Shown one piece after another: positions 1 to 15,200 of a stretch of 64,000 nt of DNA. The translations under genes were made by a program, and so were the position numbers. This DNA is from Acanthaster planci. Its lineage: Eukaryota; Echinodermata; Asteroidea; Valvatida; Acanthasteridae. A model generated the notes under the pieces. It was not told the DNA's origin, searched no databases, and saw only the letters and a list, made by a program, of their open reading frames with translations. How positions within the stretch are numbered: position 1 is the stretch's first letter; every line of letters starts with the position of its first letter. Where the stretch lies: positions 845,227 through 909,226 of the forward strand of contig NW_019091397.1 of the NCBI RefSeq assembly GCF_001949145.1, read 5' to 3'.

Positions 1-3000
1 TTGTACTTCAAACGATTGAGGTGAGAATTAGTGAAAGGCAGGGATTATGAAATTTTTGTTGCCCATGCGTCTTATGCTTTTATTTGTCCACGAAAGCTTT
101 GTTTATTGTGTTAAATGCTAAAACGGATTTTGAAAATGAACATTCCTCTAATTTCACCAATACAAACTATTGATAAAAGCACGACCACACTGGCACACCA
201 TGAGCACACCGGGACCTGGCCTGTTTACTGCATGGGTCACTTAGTAATAAGAGTCAAACCGTGCATGGAAGTGAGACTAAACTTCGTTATTACTACTAGC
301 TTTGGGAAATGTGAGAAGTCGTATTAAGAAATGCACTGAGCCGTGCCCGCGGGAGGTCATTTTGCTAGAGACGCTCATCGTTACGTTCTTCACAAAGAAA
401 TGTACATAAATGAGGACTGAGACCACGGTTTAATAACTTGGTATTCCTCCAACAGTCTTTTAAAGAGGTTTTAAGGTTTATGTACGTCAGTGACCTTCCA
501 TGAAAAATTCAGAATGCTTCAGTGACTCATAAATGGTATATTATTTTGCTGTCGCATGCACCATGCACGAAGTGATCTTTTTTAAAGTCTAGTAGGCCTA
601 TGTCGAGTCGACGAACTCTGTCACAAGTATATCTCCCGGTGGAACTCTCAACGTGCGTGCGGCAGCAAGGACTATCACCTTACGTGCCCAGGGGTCGCAT
701 TTCACTTTGTGGTTTATAATGAACGACGCGGGTTAGTCTCGATTGTGTAACCTGAAACAAGAACTAGCCCTATTTGCAAGACTGTGGTTATCTCAGCTTA
801 AGGTGGATGCGTCCAGGGTCATAAAAAAAAGAAAAAAAAAGGGGGGGGGGCTTTTTTAAGTCAACTGATACTAAATAAATTCACAGATGTGTAATTTTGT
901 CAGACAAAATCTTGCTTGTAAAATTTCTCATTTTGCTGAAACATTAACAAGCGTTTCATTGAAAAAAAACCAGTGTTTCGCAGTATTTACACAGATTGGA
1001 AATTGAAATTTTATCAATCGAAAACGTTGGAGCAAGTTAAAAAAGAAATCGTTGTCTTTAAATCTTTGGATTGATAAAGCCAAGTTAAATTAAGAACTTT
1101 CATATGCAGCTACATTGGGTACAGCGACACATTTGAGATGGTGAAGCTAAATAGGATAAGCTTTCCTCAAAGTGTTTGACGTGTTTTGTCTAGGATTCAC
1201 TAAACCTCATGACTGCATTTTTAACGCATAATCCAAGAAAAAAGGAGGGCTTTAAGTGAACTATCTCTGGCATTGTCCTAATCTAAGCATCAATGCATTA
1301 ACGTATCGGCATTACTGTATTGCTTGGTTTTCTTGGTATGAGTATCACAGAGTTTCCAGACACTTTCGTCAGTGCTAATGTTTCCTTTTCGAATTAACGG
1401 CTTTCGGGTTGAAATTCCCTTGTCATGACAATAGCCACATGATTTCTCAGAGGGGGCGGTGCTTGTTAAAAAATAAACTCATGGCTTACAGCTGGTTGAT
1501 TTAGCACTGCTGTACCATAACTTTAAAAAATTCACTGGAATTTAACATTGTACTTAAAAGGAAAAGTATTAAAGGTAATTATGTAACTGCTCTGGCACAA
1601 AAGTGATCGATTGCAATACACATACATGTTTACTGTGCATATTTTCCAACACTGACTTTTAAAAAAGAAAATTGTAACGTAAGGTTTTTTTAGTCTGAAG
1701 CAATAGATTTCAGGGTAGCCTTTTGATGCTGAAAGTGACAAGAAAAGTGATCCTTTTTACAATAATTGTCACCCTATCCTTGAGCTTTTATCACAAACAT
1801 CTGTAAATGCGATTTTATTTTCATCAGTGACCTGAAAGCATCAAATCATCTTTTGAATGATGCAGATGTCTGAGCTACCAGACACCTGCAGTATCTGTGA
1901 CACATTCACAATAAAAGACTCTCAAACATCCAGTCAAGTAGTTGCATAATGGTCAAGTCAATCACACGTATATAGACCTAATCTACGTGATTATCTTGCT
2001 ACTAACACACTCCTTTTCCTTCGATTTTTTGAAGTAGATTAAAACCAGATCGACTGATACTGATGTACCTACAGATGTCTTTGGTTTGTGGTGGTAATGT
2101 ATATGCTAATCGCAAGCCCACGTAGATCATTAAGTGATGGAAATCAACCTGCGTTAATGAAATCGATCTACCGGCAGTGTAGAAATATGCGTCGCTGAGT
2201 ATCAATCGTTCTCATAAGCTGACACCCATTTGAAAATTCCATTTAAGTTTGCATGAATTCAGTTTTGGTGGTGAATATTATGAAGCATGAGTTTGTCGTG
2301 TTATAACGTCCTAACTAAATTTAAATATGGAAAAAGCAAGTCCTTGACAACATATTCCTGATAACATTTACATGTAAAATTAACAAATTATCTTTCTGAG
2401 ATCCATTAAATTTAATTAAATTTATCGTTAACAAATTCATCCGACCCTAGCTTATACACAGACGTGTGCTTCAGCGCATGAAGATCTGTTTTCAATAGTT
2501 ACATTGAAGCAGAACGACTTCCAACAACATTCTAAGTACATTTTTGTAAATGGAAGAATATAAATACATACATGTTGTAAACTGTGTTGAGCTTCGATAC
2601 ATTGGCAAACCTTTCCATTGATTTCACAAGTTAAAAGCTGGAAAATCTTGCCTATTTATTGTCGGAAACTTGTTTTTTCTGTGTAAGGGGAAGGTAAATT
2701 GTGATACCTGACACCATTGGTAAAAGCCTTTGGCAAATATATTGTTGACATTTTTAATCTTTATGTATTCGAATAAAGGTACCAAATATTAGCCCTTATA
2801 CAGTCATGTATGTAGCACAGGGAAACAGTTGCAGTTTAAACAGCAACACGATATGCCAAACCTACAATTTGCTGACAGAATAGAATATTTTAATATTTAA
2901 TATTATCATTTCTCTTTGATGCGTGAGTGTAGCCACGCTGAAAGAAAGCATTAATTCACGACATTAAGCTCTGCATTTTAAGAATTATGGCTATGCGTTA

Positions 3001-3039
3001 TTTCAAGCAATATTTTCACAAAATTATAGACACTAATAT
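1..3039. other. No gene recognised
   Basis: AT-rich DNA with only short open frames of random character. It is either upstream flank or intron 1 of the channel gene. Contains the A/G homopolymer run at 823-850. Confidence 0.6.
841..850 (+). repeat. Homopolymer junction: A-rich tract then ten G
   Basis: An A-rich tract from 823 runs directly into ten G and then CTTTTTT. This low-complexity run is likely length-variable and error-prone in assembly. Confidence 0.9.
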
Positions 3040-3290
3040 GTCCCTTGATTAAGGGCGGGACGGGGCCATGCCCCATCCCGCAAGGACCTTTTTTGCTTTT
3101 TTGAAAAATAATGTGAGAAATGGCCGTATTTGGTCTGTTCATTTCCCTTCGTTTCAGCGTGTAAAAAAGCCCCGACTAGCCTCAGCTTTTTGAAAGGCTA
3201 GTAACGGTAATATGAAAAAAAATCCAACCCCCCATACAAAACCAAGTTTGGCCCCCTCAAAACTTTTGTTCTGGATCCACCCTTGCCAGA
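3040..3290 (-). repeat. Dispersed repeat family C, copy 1
   Basis: Read on the minus strand it starts near CAAGGGTGGATCCAGAAC. It contains a TTTTTACACGCTGAAACGAA..GGGAAATGAACAGACCAAA block and ends near a GC-rich GGGGCATGGCCCCGTCCC stretch. The middle block aligns with the copies at 44165-44338 and 48135-48375. Ends resemble non-autonomous DNA elements, but I could not define a target duplication. Confidence 0.55.
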
Positions 3291-6200
3291 TGCATTTTAT
3301 AGCTGAACGTAGAAAAATGACTACATTTACATAATATAATATTTGTCCTTCTCTGAATGGTTGTCTTCTAATGTTTGTCCCCTAATTGTAATTGAGTAAC
3401 AAGTCTGCCCGTGAATGGAAGGCAACGACACAGGTGTTAGTGGAACAGAATCACAAAAAACCTTGAAGGTATACGAGCATCCATTTATTTCAAAAGCAGT
3501 CAGGGATTCTTGCTGAAAAGCTTGCACTATTGCTTTTATCAAAATACACTTTTGTTAACAATGCACCGTCATGATTATGCAAGGAATGACCCCAGTAATT
3601 TTTGGGGTACTAAAATTGCCTGATAGGTTGATTGCTTTTAAGTGTAATTTGTTCGTTGCTTTGGGAACCTCTCCATCCATTAATGCCGATGTTGTGTCCT
3701 TTGATCGGGAAGAGTCGAACGCTAGATAGATTTAATACCACAAAAGTGGCCTAATGCAGGTAAGCACCACCGGAGCTTTTACTGTGGCGAGCTTTCACGA
3801 TGAGTACGACACTTGATGCAAGACGACAGCAAGATAGATTATGCGTCCGATGTTTCAACCAAACAACATGCACTCCTGCACTAGCTAGAGCGCTGTAGTT
3901 TTTAGTCTGTGCAATTGTAAATTGGTTCTTAAATTTGAAGACATCTATTGTGAAATGGAAAAATTCCATTTTAGCCACTCTCCTCGTTAAAATACCTTAT
4001 GTTATTAAGCAGTGAAGTTGTCGGAGAGATCATCGATATAAATGGAACTGCATGAAGCATTTTGATTGACCAATTCCCAACGAAATCGTCGTCATACACA
4101 ATTCGGACGAATCGTTTATTGTCGAAAAGAATGTAAAATATTTATTCAGCGTTTTATTTCGAAACCTGCATCCAGAATATAAAGCTTCAAGACACTGACC
4201 CTCTAGGTATTGCAAGAAAAAAAGCTTCCAATAAAGTGTGATTTGTATGTACATTAGGATATTTGTTTGGTGTATTTTGGATGTGCTTGTGCATATTTTT
4301 TTTATTCCGTTGCTTTCATTGTGTTGTTTGTTCGAGCATTTGGCTGCTGTGGTGCCATATGCAGTGTTATTAGCTGTCATCTGTGATTGTCTCTTGATGG
4401 AGCTGTTTCCCCCTTATATAGAAAAACCCACTTTTCAATATGTGGACGTTCAAATTTGCGAATTCTACAACTGTTCTCAATAAGCCCATATCGAATTCAT
4501 TTTTTACTAGTTTGTCAGGTGTCTCATGCATGGGACATTTTTGTAGCCATCCGACTTTTTGTGCTGCGCCAAATACAACCAATCCCACTTCAGCACAAAC
4601 ACATGGAATGTTGATATTCTGGAGCTTAGTCGACACTTTGTAGCTGCTGAACGAGAAGGCACCACTTTACTTCGTGTCGCTTTACTTTGTGTCTCTTTAC
4701 TTTTGTCTATACAAACCAAATTTAAAACGCTCTGAAATTTGTTTTAAGCGACTGTAGCCTAATGTACAATTTTGCAATGTATTCAAATAAATGCCCTCAA
4801 CTCTTCGTAAATAATAATGAAGATATGGGCAAATGTACGAGGAAAGATGCAAGATGTAGGAGTTGATGTAACCAAATGACTCGTCTATAATCTACTAAAA
4901 ACGCAAACGTCACACCAAACCGAAAAGCACGGTGATGCAGGCTTTCATGACACCACGAAGGGGTAATGTTGCTCATACATCCGTTGCAAACGTTAACAAT
5001 CAATAATTCATTAGGAGGAAATCCCGAGACTTCACGCATTGATAGCATCTATCGAACTAACAACTGAACAAAATACCGTCGTCTAATTCGCCTCGTAATA
5101 GTTTAGCACCTGCAGTGAACGGAGCGTTAATGGTTTCCTGTGAAAGTCTGCAAAATGGCTATGACGTTTTGTACCTTTCGTCAAATGACATACATTTTGC
5201 GCAAAGGTCGTTAAAGCACCGGCTTATCTCCATTGCCTCACTCTCACAATTGGTCGTGATTTTCCAGACAGTTGTTTTTCAATGCTGTTGATTTATTTAA
5301 TAGATTGGTTAAATGCTTTCCATTAGTCAGCGCGGTATGGGCGTTTATTCACAGACGTTTCAGGGAAAAGAAGTTGCTCCAACTTTATAGAATGATGTTT
5401 AAACGGTTCTTTCTCGTGCACCAACTTAGTGTGAGTGCTGTTCTAGAAAAGAATGTGATAGGACTCAGTAATCGGTATAAATGTCTTATGCGGGCGTTGT
5501 ACGGAACATTGAAAACGTGTTTCTTTTTTAAATGGGCCCATGCAATTTGATTTTTTAAATGCAGTTGTAAATGCCTCTCCCCCATTAAATCTGTGTTTTA
5601 ATGTCTGTTGTGCCATTTCCAAAACATATTGGTACCTAAGTTGTATAGGCCTATGAGAAGTGTGTAGGGAGAATTTGTTTTGTTAATAATTTGAATCCAG
5701 CGTCCAACCACAAGTTGCACATCTTGATTACAGAAATATTTTTGTAAAGTATCTTTTCTTAGCAACAACAATAATCACATGGTCGCTGTAGAAAACTCAA
5801 ATAAATCATTGCCACTGCGATAAATTTGACAGCACTGGAGATTTTGACAAGGCTAGAGACTATCCCCGTCAGTTTGTAACTTGCGTGCCCTCCCTTTATC
5901 ACCTACTAATCTTGTGTTGGTATTTCTTCATATCGTCTTCTGGTACGCTGCTGCAAACATGATGATAGATCAGCACACGTACTGGAAAGCGATATTTCCA
6001 GTTAATGCGGAATAAAATGCCCAAAACCCAGTATTTAAAAATACTGGAAACATGGGTTTCTGTATATGTCATGTATGAGTTTGTTTTTTTGTAATTACTT
6101 ATTCATCAACTGAAAAAAAAGGAAATTCAATTCCGATATCTGATTACTCTCACCAGTACACTTATTTAATTTGAAGTTATATACATACCTCTTTCCTCTA

Positions 6201-9200
6201 ACTTTAATGTATTTTGTTAGAACTGCCTTTGATAGCTAGAGTCACAGTCTAGCATTTTTGAGGGAGTTTAGTGTACGGTTAACGCTTAACACGAGTTATT
6301 GGCTAAGTAAGTTTAAGTTTACCAATAAAAATCCGTAAAGCATAATTTCGAGTATATTTTAATTGCTACCTCAAGAGTTCCAAAGTAGGAGCTTTCTGCA
6401 GGGATCTAAATACCATTACAGGAATTTATAATATATTCAGCACACAGATTTATGTTTTGTGCAGTAATGTACTGGCAAATTCGAATTTTGAGAGGATTTT
6501 AACTGTTGAATAAATTGAATCTATAGAATTTACAAGACTAATGAATAGGATTAGTTTTATGGAGGAGATGTAAATTTTACCTTGTGCAAGGAGAGTTGAC
6601 CGGGTAGGTTGAACCCAGACGTGTGGGTTTGAGTGTGTAGTGTGACAGAAGCCGGGCGGATCAAATTCAGACCTGGATGCTTAATTGGGGACAGGGCCAA
6701 CTTATAACAAATGTTTCCCAGGAAAACAATCGCGTGAGGACATGGGTCGAAGTTCTGAGAGGAAAAGTAAAACAATATAGACCTCCAAAGAAAGAGGAGG
6801 ATTGACAAAAATTTCCGTTGGACCTATATAAATCAATTTTTTTTCACCTGGAATTTCTTTCACTAACCCCGTTGTCGAGTTCCTCCACATAGTAGGCCTA
6901 CCTTTAAATTCAGTTGATTTTTTTGCTCGCATATACGAGTAAATTTACACGTACCCAGAACTGTAAAAATAAATATGTCTTGGTTGGCGTTTAGAAGAGG
7001 CTACAATTGTTTCATCGTGCTTAAATAATAAAATATCGTGGTAAAATAAAGCCAAGTTAAAGTAGCTTCTTAAAACCGACTTGAATGTACGTGGTCACGA
7101 TTTGACGGCGAAAACAGACATTCATTTTGCCGAAAGCGCATAAATATTTGCGTCAGTTGATCAGGCATGTACATGTACATCGAAGCTGCCAACTGGTAGG
7201 TAGCTACTACTTGTAATTATTGGCTTTCATGGGTAAAACGTGCCGAGCAGGGTGTGACGGGGAAAGACAGGATGGATTATTAGACAGTGTGTTTTAACAA
7301 TTGGCCATCGATCATAATGAGGTGCGGAGCGTGTTGAGGCCCGAACACGCCTATTGGGTCAAGGCGAGGTGGAACTATAGTAATATTAATAAAAGTAAAA
7401 TTGTCTATGTGGTTATCAATCAGAAGTTTCTTGTTTCTTGTCGTTAATGAACCTTTAATATTTATCAACATGTAACATAAATCGTCGTAGTAACAGAAAT
7501 AAGGCTCAGCTTGTTAATTATATCTAAATAGTAAAAGACGTTTTACCTTTGTCTGTGACAAGCAGTATATTGATCTCTTCCCATCTTAATACTTTATGAA
7601 GTATGGTCATTACCATGGAGGCCTGGCATCTTAATTGACTACACAGTACAGAATTATGAACCATGGAATCGATTGGCTACTCGCTTGTCTTGTGTCTGTC
7701 TTTTCATCACCTTCTACACGATGACAGTCTCCAAGCTCCATGCATGTTTCAGAAAGATCACCCGTTTCCCGGTACTTCTGTCAATAATTATCTTTGATAT
7801 ACTGCTGTACTGCCTTTGAAAGCTTTTACTGTAGTGTTTGTCGGAGGAAAACGGCATAACCTATCAGCAAAGTGATTTTCTCCCTGAACTCTTCCGTAAT
7901 TATGGGCAGGTCCATGGCTTTAGATATTAATTTCTGTACCTCGTGCTTCGAGAATATTTATAGATGCATCTACTGCGGAGCTTGTTTCCTCCTAATGATA
8001 GCCTGGAGTACAATTTCTTAGGACACTTACAACTTGTAACAACTTTGAGTTTTGTACCTCTTCAACAACACCCTTGGTTATGACTATCCTATAATCCCAG
8101 TTCTTGAAATTTCATAACACTGAGATTAAAGGCAGTTTTCAGTACGTGTTTACGATAAATTCCGTGATGACGGAAATATGAATTTTTTATACCATCAATG
8201 CATGATTTATATTCAGTTGAAAATGTGTTATTTATGAATTACTTGCTTTGCGAATTTATTTGTATAGGAAATCTTTGTTTCACATAATCGAACCCAAGGA
8301 ACAGCAAATTATCATATCCATACCGTTGAAAGTTCCACTTAAAGAAAACATACTCTAAAGCACTCAACAAAGAACATCATAGGTTTTTTTTCAGAAAGGA
8401 AGCGCAATAACAACTAGTGGGGTGTCTTTCAATAGCGATCTTTGCTTCCTGCATGGTATCTCATTAGTGTCTTATAGGTGTTATGAAAATTCCAAGCAAT
8501 GATTTGCAGTCTTAGTATTATAAACAAAGCGTGCTATAATTACTCTTTGAGTTATTTGGTGTTGGCATATATCCATCATTAACTGTCCGGCAAATTAGTA
8601 ATCTAGGGAACCATTAATACTAGCGCTGTTTAGCTTTTGAAATTAGGAAGACAAAACTCAAACTCACACTGTGGAAAGCCCGGGATTTACATTGAATTAA
8701 TGAACAATTGTTATAATTATATTTCAAAGTTATTGAAAACATGAGCGATAACGTTCAGCTGACCATAATAACTACACTTGACACAATCTGCACTTTGTAC
8801 GATCGCTTTAACTCGTGGTAATGATGTATTGTTGTTTTATGTAATCATCTTATGCCTCTCATAATAATGCCGCGGTCGTTCTGTAAGGAATTTGGTTTGC
8901 TTCTATCGGCAGTAACAAATTATCTAGAACATGAAAAACGACCGTCCCACTTATGCAAGCAAAGAAAAACAATAAAGTAGCACACTGCATGCTTTATCAT
9001 AGCTCTGTGCTCTATCCTTTCAAGTTATCTTCCACGCCAAGGTGACGCCTCGCGACATTTTGATGCTGTGTTATTATGGAAACCCCATGTCACTATCGGG
9101 ACATGGGAGTTATGTCCTTGCCTCTCTCCCGCTATCAACCATTTTGATCACCGCTGTTGTTAAGAAAATGAAAGCCTTTCTGCGAAGCACTGTTCCATGG

Positions 9201-12200
9201 AAAGGATTCATTCGACAATGATAGATAGCAACAAATTCAAACATGGGGGTAAATGTAACTTTGTGAAGGAGTTCCATTAATGTCATTATAAACGCTAAAA
9301 TAGGGAAGATGAAAACAGTGTTGTGGAAATTCCGATTCAATTTAACTATTTCAGTTTGGTCTTGATATGATATCGTTGGGAACAATGCATGGAGGTCTGG
9401 TTGTCGCAACACTAACTACAGAACATGGGCTGCAGAGGATGACGGCTTGTTCCCCTCTTGAAATGAGATATCTGTTTCTATTGGAGTTAATTATCATCGA
9501 CAAGTAGTGAAATATCCGATCATGACATTTCATTATTTTTATTAAGTAATTTTTTTTATTACAGACGACCACCATCAGCGTTCTGTTTTCTACTCTTGGG
9601 CATTATAGGCCTATGCACAGCAACATCTGGGCGTCCTGAGAGGCTAATAATATATTAAGCAGTACGTCTGTCTGGCAGTAGGCGTTTGGACATGTGGGGA
9701 AAATGTTGTGGTTTCCTGACATCTGACGAAATACGGCGATTGACTGGCGGACACGTTTTGTAAAGAAAAAAAAGGAAGTGTAATTGAGTGTCTGTTCATT
9801 TTTAAAGATAAATACAAAACCCTGTTCAGCGCTCTAGTCGTCCAAAATCCTGTTTAAATAGTCGAAAGCAAACTCTTAGCGGAGAGTACCTGTAGTGGAG
9901 TTCTAGAGATTGTTTTCGACCTCTCCATTCTTACACGGCTTCTTTAATAGCGTAAACTCTTCACCTTTGTCGATCCCTGCCTTCAAGCTATACACGTACT
10001 TTTGCATCACGCTTAGTCTGGTGACCATTTTCCGGAGCCCTTTTGCACTCTCTAGACCCGCGCAGTGTTTGCAAATACATGGCGTAAATGAAGTCGTACT
10101 TCTTGTTGAATCCTTCATGACTCTCTTACGGAGCCCTGCTGGCAATCAAAATTAAATAGGGATTCATCTTTAGAAATTATAGCTAAGACCCAATGACAGA
10201 TATGGTCTGTCAAATTCGAAAAAAAAGAGCATCATAGGGTCCTTTCAATAAGCATGAAGAAATATGTAACAATTTTGAATACAGCTGCAATATTGTTTCG
10301 TTTGAGTTTGATTTGATATTTGAATCTTGATTTCGGGTTTCTGAGCTGTCTCGTAACACGCACAGACTGATTATTTCCACTTTTAAAAACTTCATTAGGG
10401 AAGATTTCTGAAATACATTTGCCTTTGTTGCTTCTTGATGTTTGCTCTTAGCAATGTCAGTACATTACCAGGAATCTAAAAATGTTTTTCTGTTCCAATG
10501 TTACGCCCTAAGGAACTTTAAAAAAAAAAAAACGGACAGTATAAATGAAATAAGTAAGGGAGCTACCCATTCACTATAACACCAGTATGTCTCAATTCTT
10601 TTATTATCAAGTTTCTTTGAACACAGCGTTTCCATTTTGGGTTGATTCCTGAAAATATAATATGACAGTGGTTTCTTATTATTTTAAATCTCTTGCGAGT
10701 GTAAAGGAAACAACAAAGTTATACTTGGATGTTAACCCCTGAGTATTAGTCTGGAACGTACCGAAATGCAGTTCCCCCCCAAACTTTCGGTTTCGCGAAG
10801 GACCGCACGGTTTGGCTGATGAGTGCATAAGAGAGGGCCTATTTTATTTGAAGATGTAATGCGTCTGCTCGAGCACTAAATGGTGAAAGTGGAGAGAGGT
10901 AAGGAGGCGGGAATATTCTGCACTGGAGATCGTCCACTATATGGCTGTCAATTCATATTAGACACGAAGGCAGCACGGTTTGGATGCTGCATCCATGGAC
11001 ACGAGCAAAGCATTGATTACCCCGTAGCCATGGAGACCATTGTTGTCGGGCTGACGTCAAAGCAAGCTGTCTCCGGCTGCTGTGTCGGCAAAAATACTGA
11101 TGTGAGAGGTAGAAAAATAAATAAATAAAAAGGAGTTCCCAGGAGCTTGGAACAATGCGTATTTTATAATAATGCCGCAGGCGAGCCTCTTACACGAGGA
11201 AGTCAAGTGCCTGAACGAGAAAACCTAGAAACTGGAGACGATTTGTTTTAATAATTAAAGCTCAACTACAGTTCTCGTAGGCGTAATAGAACAACTGAGC
11301 AAATGGATATATACTGGCCTCATTATGGACAATTCATAGAAAAAATAATTTTCATCAGCCATATGCAATTCCTCGTGAGAAAAAGACTCCACCTTCTTTA
11401 ATGTGTCCTGGAAATGCATCCACAACTGTTATAACTGAGCTAAAAAGTAAAATACTTACATTTTTGCGCATTACTCCAACCTCAAACTTTAATTCATATC
11501 CAGGGTGGTAGGTGTTTTATGACCTGCGAGATTTGTTGTTTGTTCAAAATAACATCTCGAGATAACCCACACCAAGTCGGCATAGAATAAACCAACCTAG
11601 TTAAAGTTTCCACTCAGACACCAGTCTGGGGGGGGGTGCTATCAGGCCCACTGTTTTAAGGCGTAATCCATCTTTTTTAATATAGGCCTATATGTGTAGG
11701 AATCTGTATGAATTGATGGAATTCTTTCCTCTTGAACCCTGAAGTTTTGAATCTGCATTCGAACACATACACAAAACACATTTACATCTTCGCCAAAATG
11801 CCTCTCAGTATTTTAGGCAGCATTGGAATAAAATGCTAACTTAAACAACAGGCTTTATTGAATCCTCATTACATGTGCCTCTAATACTTACGCGCAACCA
11901 TAAAATGAAATCTATTAGCAATCATTTGACTCTCATAAACCCTTCCCATGCATATTTGGCGAAGTATGCCAACGTAGCCAGATTTAGGCAGGACCTTGTT
12001 ATCATTTGTAACTCCATCGTAGTTCAACACAATCGCCGAATATGCTTTATTGCTCATATATATTCTATGTCATCTGTTGCGTTATGGCACTCCTACACAC
12101 AGGAAGATTAATGGTGCTGGTCGGCATGCAATTGCTATGTCTACCCTTGAGGGGACCATGCAATACCATGCATCATTTTAAGTTAACCTTATTGTCAATT

Positions 12201-15200
12201 TTTGTTTGACTATTTAAATGCTAATGTAAATTTTCATATTCATGAGCAAAACTGTGATGTCATCAAGGCACTGAATTTCTATGTTGCCTTGATTTGATAC
12301 AAACAACTGTTTTTTTCATATTTCGCTATCGTACATTTCTCTAGCAATTTACGGTTGTGTAGATAGCGAGCAACCTTTTCTCACGAAGGTTTCAAAGAAC
12401 AAATTTTGGTTTCCAAATTTGAACATAAACATGCAAACTGAACAGTGTCTTCCCTACTTCACTTCACAGCAAAAGCGCCCCCGCGTATCCCGAAAAGCTT
12501 GGACAGTTTTAATGTTTAAAAAAGTGCACTTTTAAGTATACTTATCTCTAAAATGATTCAAACAGTTTTTCATATATTAAAGAGTAGCTGCAATGGAATT
12601 CTTTTAACGCAAACCTCCAAAATGCACCTTTATATCTCAGTTACCTTTCAATTTTTATTTCGTTATTTCATACCGTTTTTGTTGCCTTTTTGGTTATTAT
12701 GCTGTAAAAGAATATATCCACTTTCACGGGGAAAACTCCTGCATATTTTTACACATTCTGTTGGCCTTAATTCATTCTTCTTTAGCGATTTGTTGTTCAA
12801 GTACATGTACATAGCAATAATCAAGCATTCATTCAAGGTTCACAATTAGAACAGAAAAACCTATGCACTGAATCCCTAGAACCTTCCCTAGATGACATCA
12901 CATCAACAGCACCCTCAGAAAGCATGGATAATTGACAGTGTTGTAGACCACTTAAGACCTTCACAACACCACACAAGGCCAGCACGACCAACACGAGACC
13001 TCCAGTCTAAATTCAAGTCACAAGCTTTTCAAATGAACTGTAACAGAAGCATTCCTTTGTCATTGTTCACCCTGTGACTTGTGCCTGTTCTTTTGTCTGG
13101 TCTTGTGCATGGTCTTGTGATGGTCTCGACTATACAACACTGATAATTGTAGATGTCAAAATATTGCATTTCAACTTAAGAGGAATGTCAAACTGTTTTC
13201 AAACATTGAAGAATAGAAAATATGTTGCAGAAAAATTGTGTAGGAGAGGAAGTAATTGCAGCTGCATATCAAAGAAGAGTATTAAGACATACAAAAGAAG
13301 TCTATGAAACCCATTATCTGATAATACAGACTTGAGCCATCAGCTATCCCTGACCATACCTCCCGAGGAGTTGTGGTCGCAGAAACAACACCTTTCCAAG
13401 GCAAAATCTTGCATGCCCTCCTTCGCAAGAATAGTAAACGCTTGACGACTGAAGTAGATGAGGCCGTGCAGAGAGCATGGACGCACGTGGTCCGACTGTA
13501 ATTGCAAGAAAGCCATGTAGCTGCACTCGGCGATAGGATCAGCGACTGTGCACCAAGTACTCGCTGTGTGTGGAATTGCATCCTGGTTATGCTTCCCTCC
13601 CAGTTCGAGGGCCCTTCGAGCAATTAAGGGATGATGAAGCTGTGTAGCTTTGACATCATTAGCAACTTTCTAATGCCTTGGCTGTGCATTGGCTAAATCA
13701 AGCTTTTACCGAGGTTACTGGCCTGATATACATACATGAAGCTCAATCCTTCTGATTCTAAATGAATTTTGAATATTAGCAGTTTTACCGTTTCTGATGA
13801 CAACGAACACAAAAAGAACTTTTTACGTCTTTTGTTGCGTGTTCACTGGTAAATGCTAATTTGCAGTGCACAACATAACAGATGCCAGATATGAGGAGAG
13901 AAACCTTCGTTCTAATAATTAAAAAAAATACATTCATCTTTAAATCATAATTTCTATCATTAGTGTAGATTTAGTTTAGATTAATAAGTTAAGTACCACC
14001 GTTGCATTTGGTCTAATTTAATGTGTCAAAGCTCACAGCGTTGCGATTACTATTTTCTTCGTTTTGTTCAATGTGGGAAAAACGTTCCGGAAAAAGTTTA
14101 AAGCTTTTAGAAAGTGTCAGTGAGAAAAACATTGCAGATTAAACATACACCCTCATTCGAGCAGCAGTCAAAAAGAATGTTCCTTTTTGGAAAGGACATC
14201 ATTAAGTAGGCAAAGTTTTTAGAATTATTCGGAAGAAAGACAAAATGGAGATCATATTAATTTAGCAAGAGTCCGGGGAGTTAAAAGCACTGAGTTGATT
14301 CCTATGGTATAGATTCCTATGGCACATCTTCAAATGTGCCATATTACTGTATCCCTGACTGTATAACTGAAAGGTTCATCGTGTTAATGGCTAACTGCCA
14401 TTCGATCCGTACTGGGGTCAAAGCGCCTTTAAATTGAACTCCATTTTGCTGGAATTTGCTGTTTTTAGAATGAACGTTTCAGAACATATAAATCTCTCGA
14501 CAAAACCAATGCAAAATATCTTTCAATAAATTATATCATAAATCCTTTGCTTAGGAATATAAAATATAACCGCAATTTGTTGTTGACACCCTCCACCTTC
14601 CAAAACGAGAATTACCCACGAAATATTACGGTAGTAGTTTGGAAAAATTAACCTGAAAAATTACTCCAGCCAGGGAATCTTTCCCGTACACGATAAAGCT
14701 GGCGTCTTGTGAACCCCACCCTGGGATTACTGTTCAACTTCCCCTATAAAAATAAGTAGTAATTGTTATTTTTGTTTGTTGAAAGGCACTATTTTCACAA
14801 ATCAATGCGTTGTAAAAAAAAAAGGTAAATCTATCCCCACAATAACACCCCAAAGTCATTTGAAGGTACTAAATTTAATGACGTGTGGAAATAGAGGGTG
14901 TATGTTTGGGGACCACATGCAGTAGAATTGATAGCAGTACGCTTAGGGTCACAGTATGTTTTTAGCTTGTCTAATCATTAAATTTCAATGTCCCCGATGC
15001 CTATTCATGGAAATTTGACTGTTATTAAAAACTAATTAATAAATTACAAATCCCTGATATCTATTGTTGGCTGAATGTATGTCAAAAGCACATCTGTTAT
15101 TTCAATTTCATGAACATTAACAATTCCCAATAACACTATATATTACAATAGGCCTCTGGTTCGACGAATCACATTATGTTTTATGTTGTGTATATTAATT

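Noticed and set aside
7940-7960. Candidate FENI reading for the missing first exon
   Set aside because: The preceding QNT residues are absent and no suitable donor follows.
11761-11800. Candidate for the missing first EAG exon (QNTFT reading)
   Set aside because: Only four residues match, the preceding Pro and following LENI are absent, and no donor fits the required phase.
13282-13623. 113-codon minus-strand open frame
   Set aside because: No recognised family, and the opposite strand is almost equally open.
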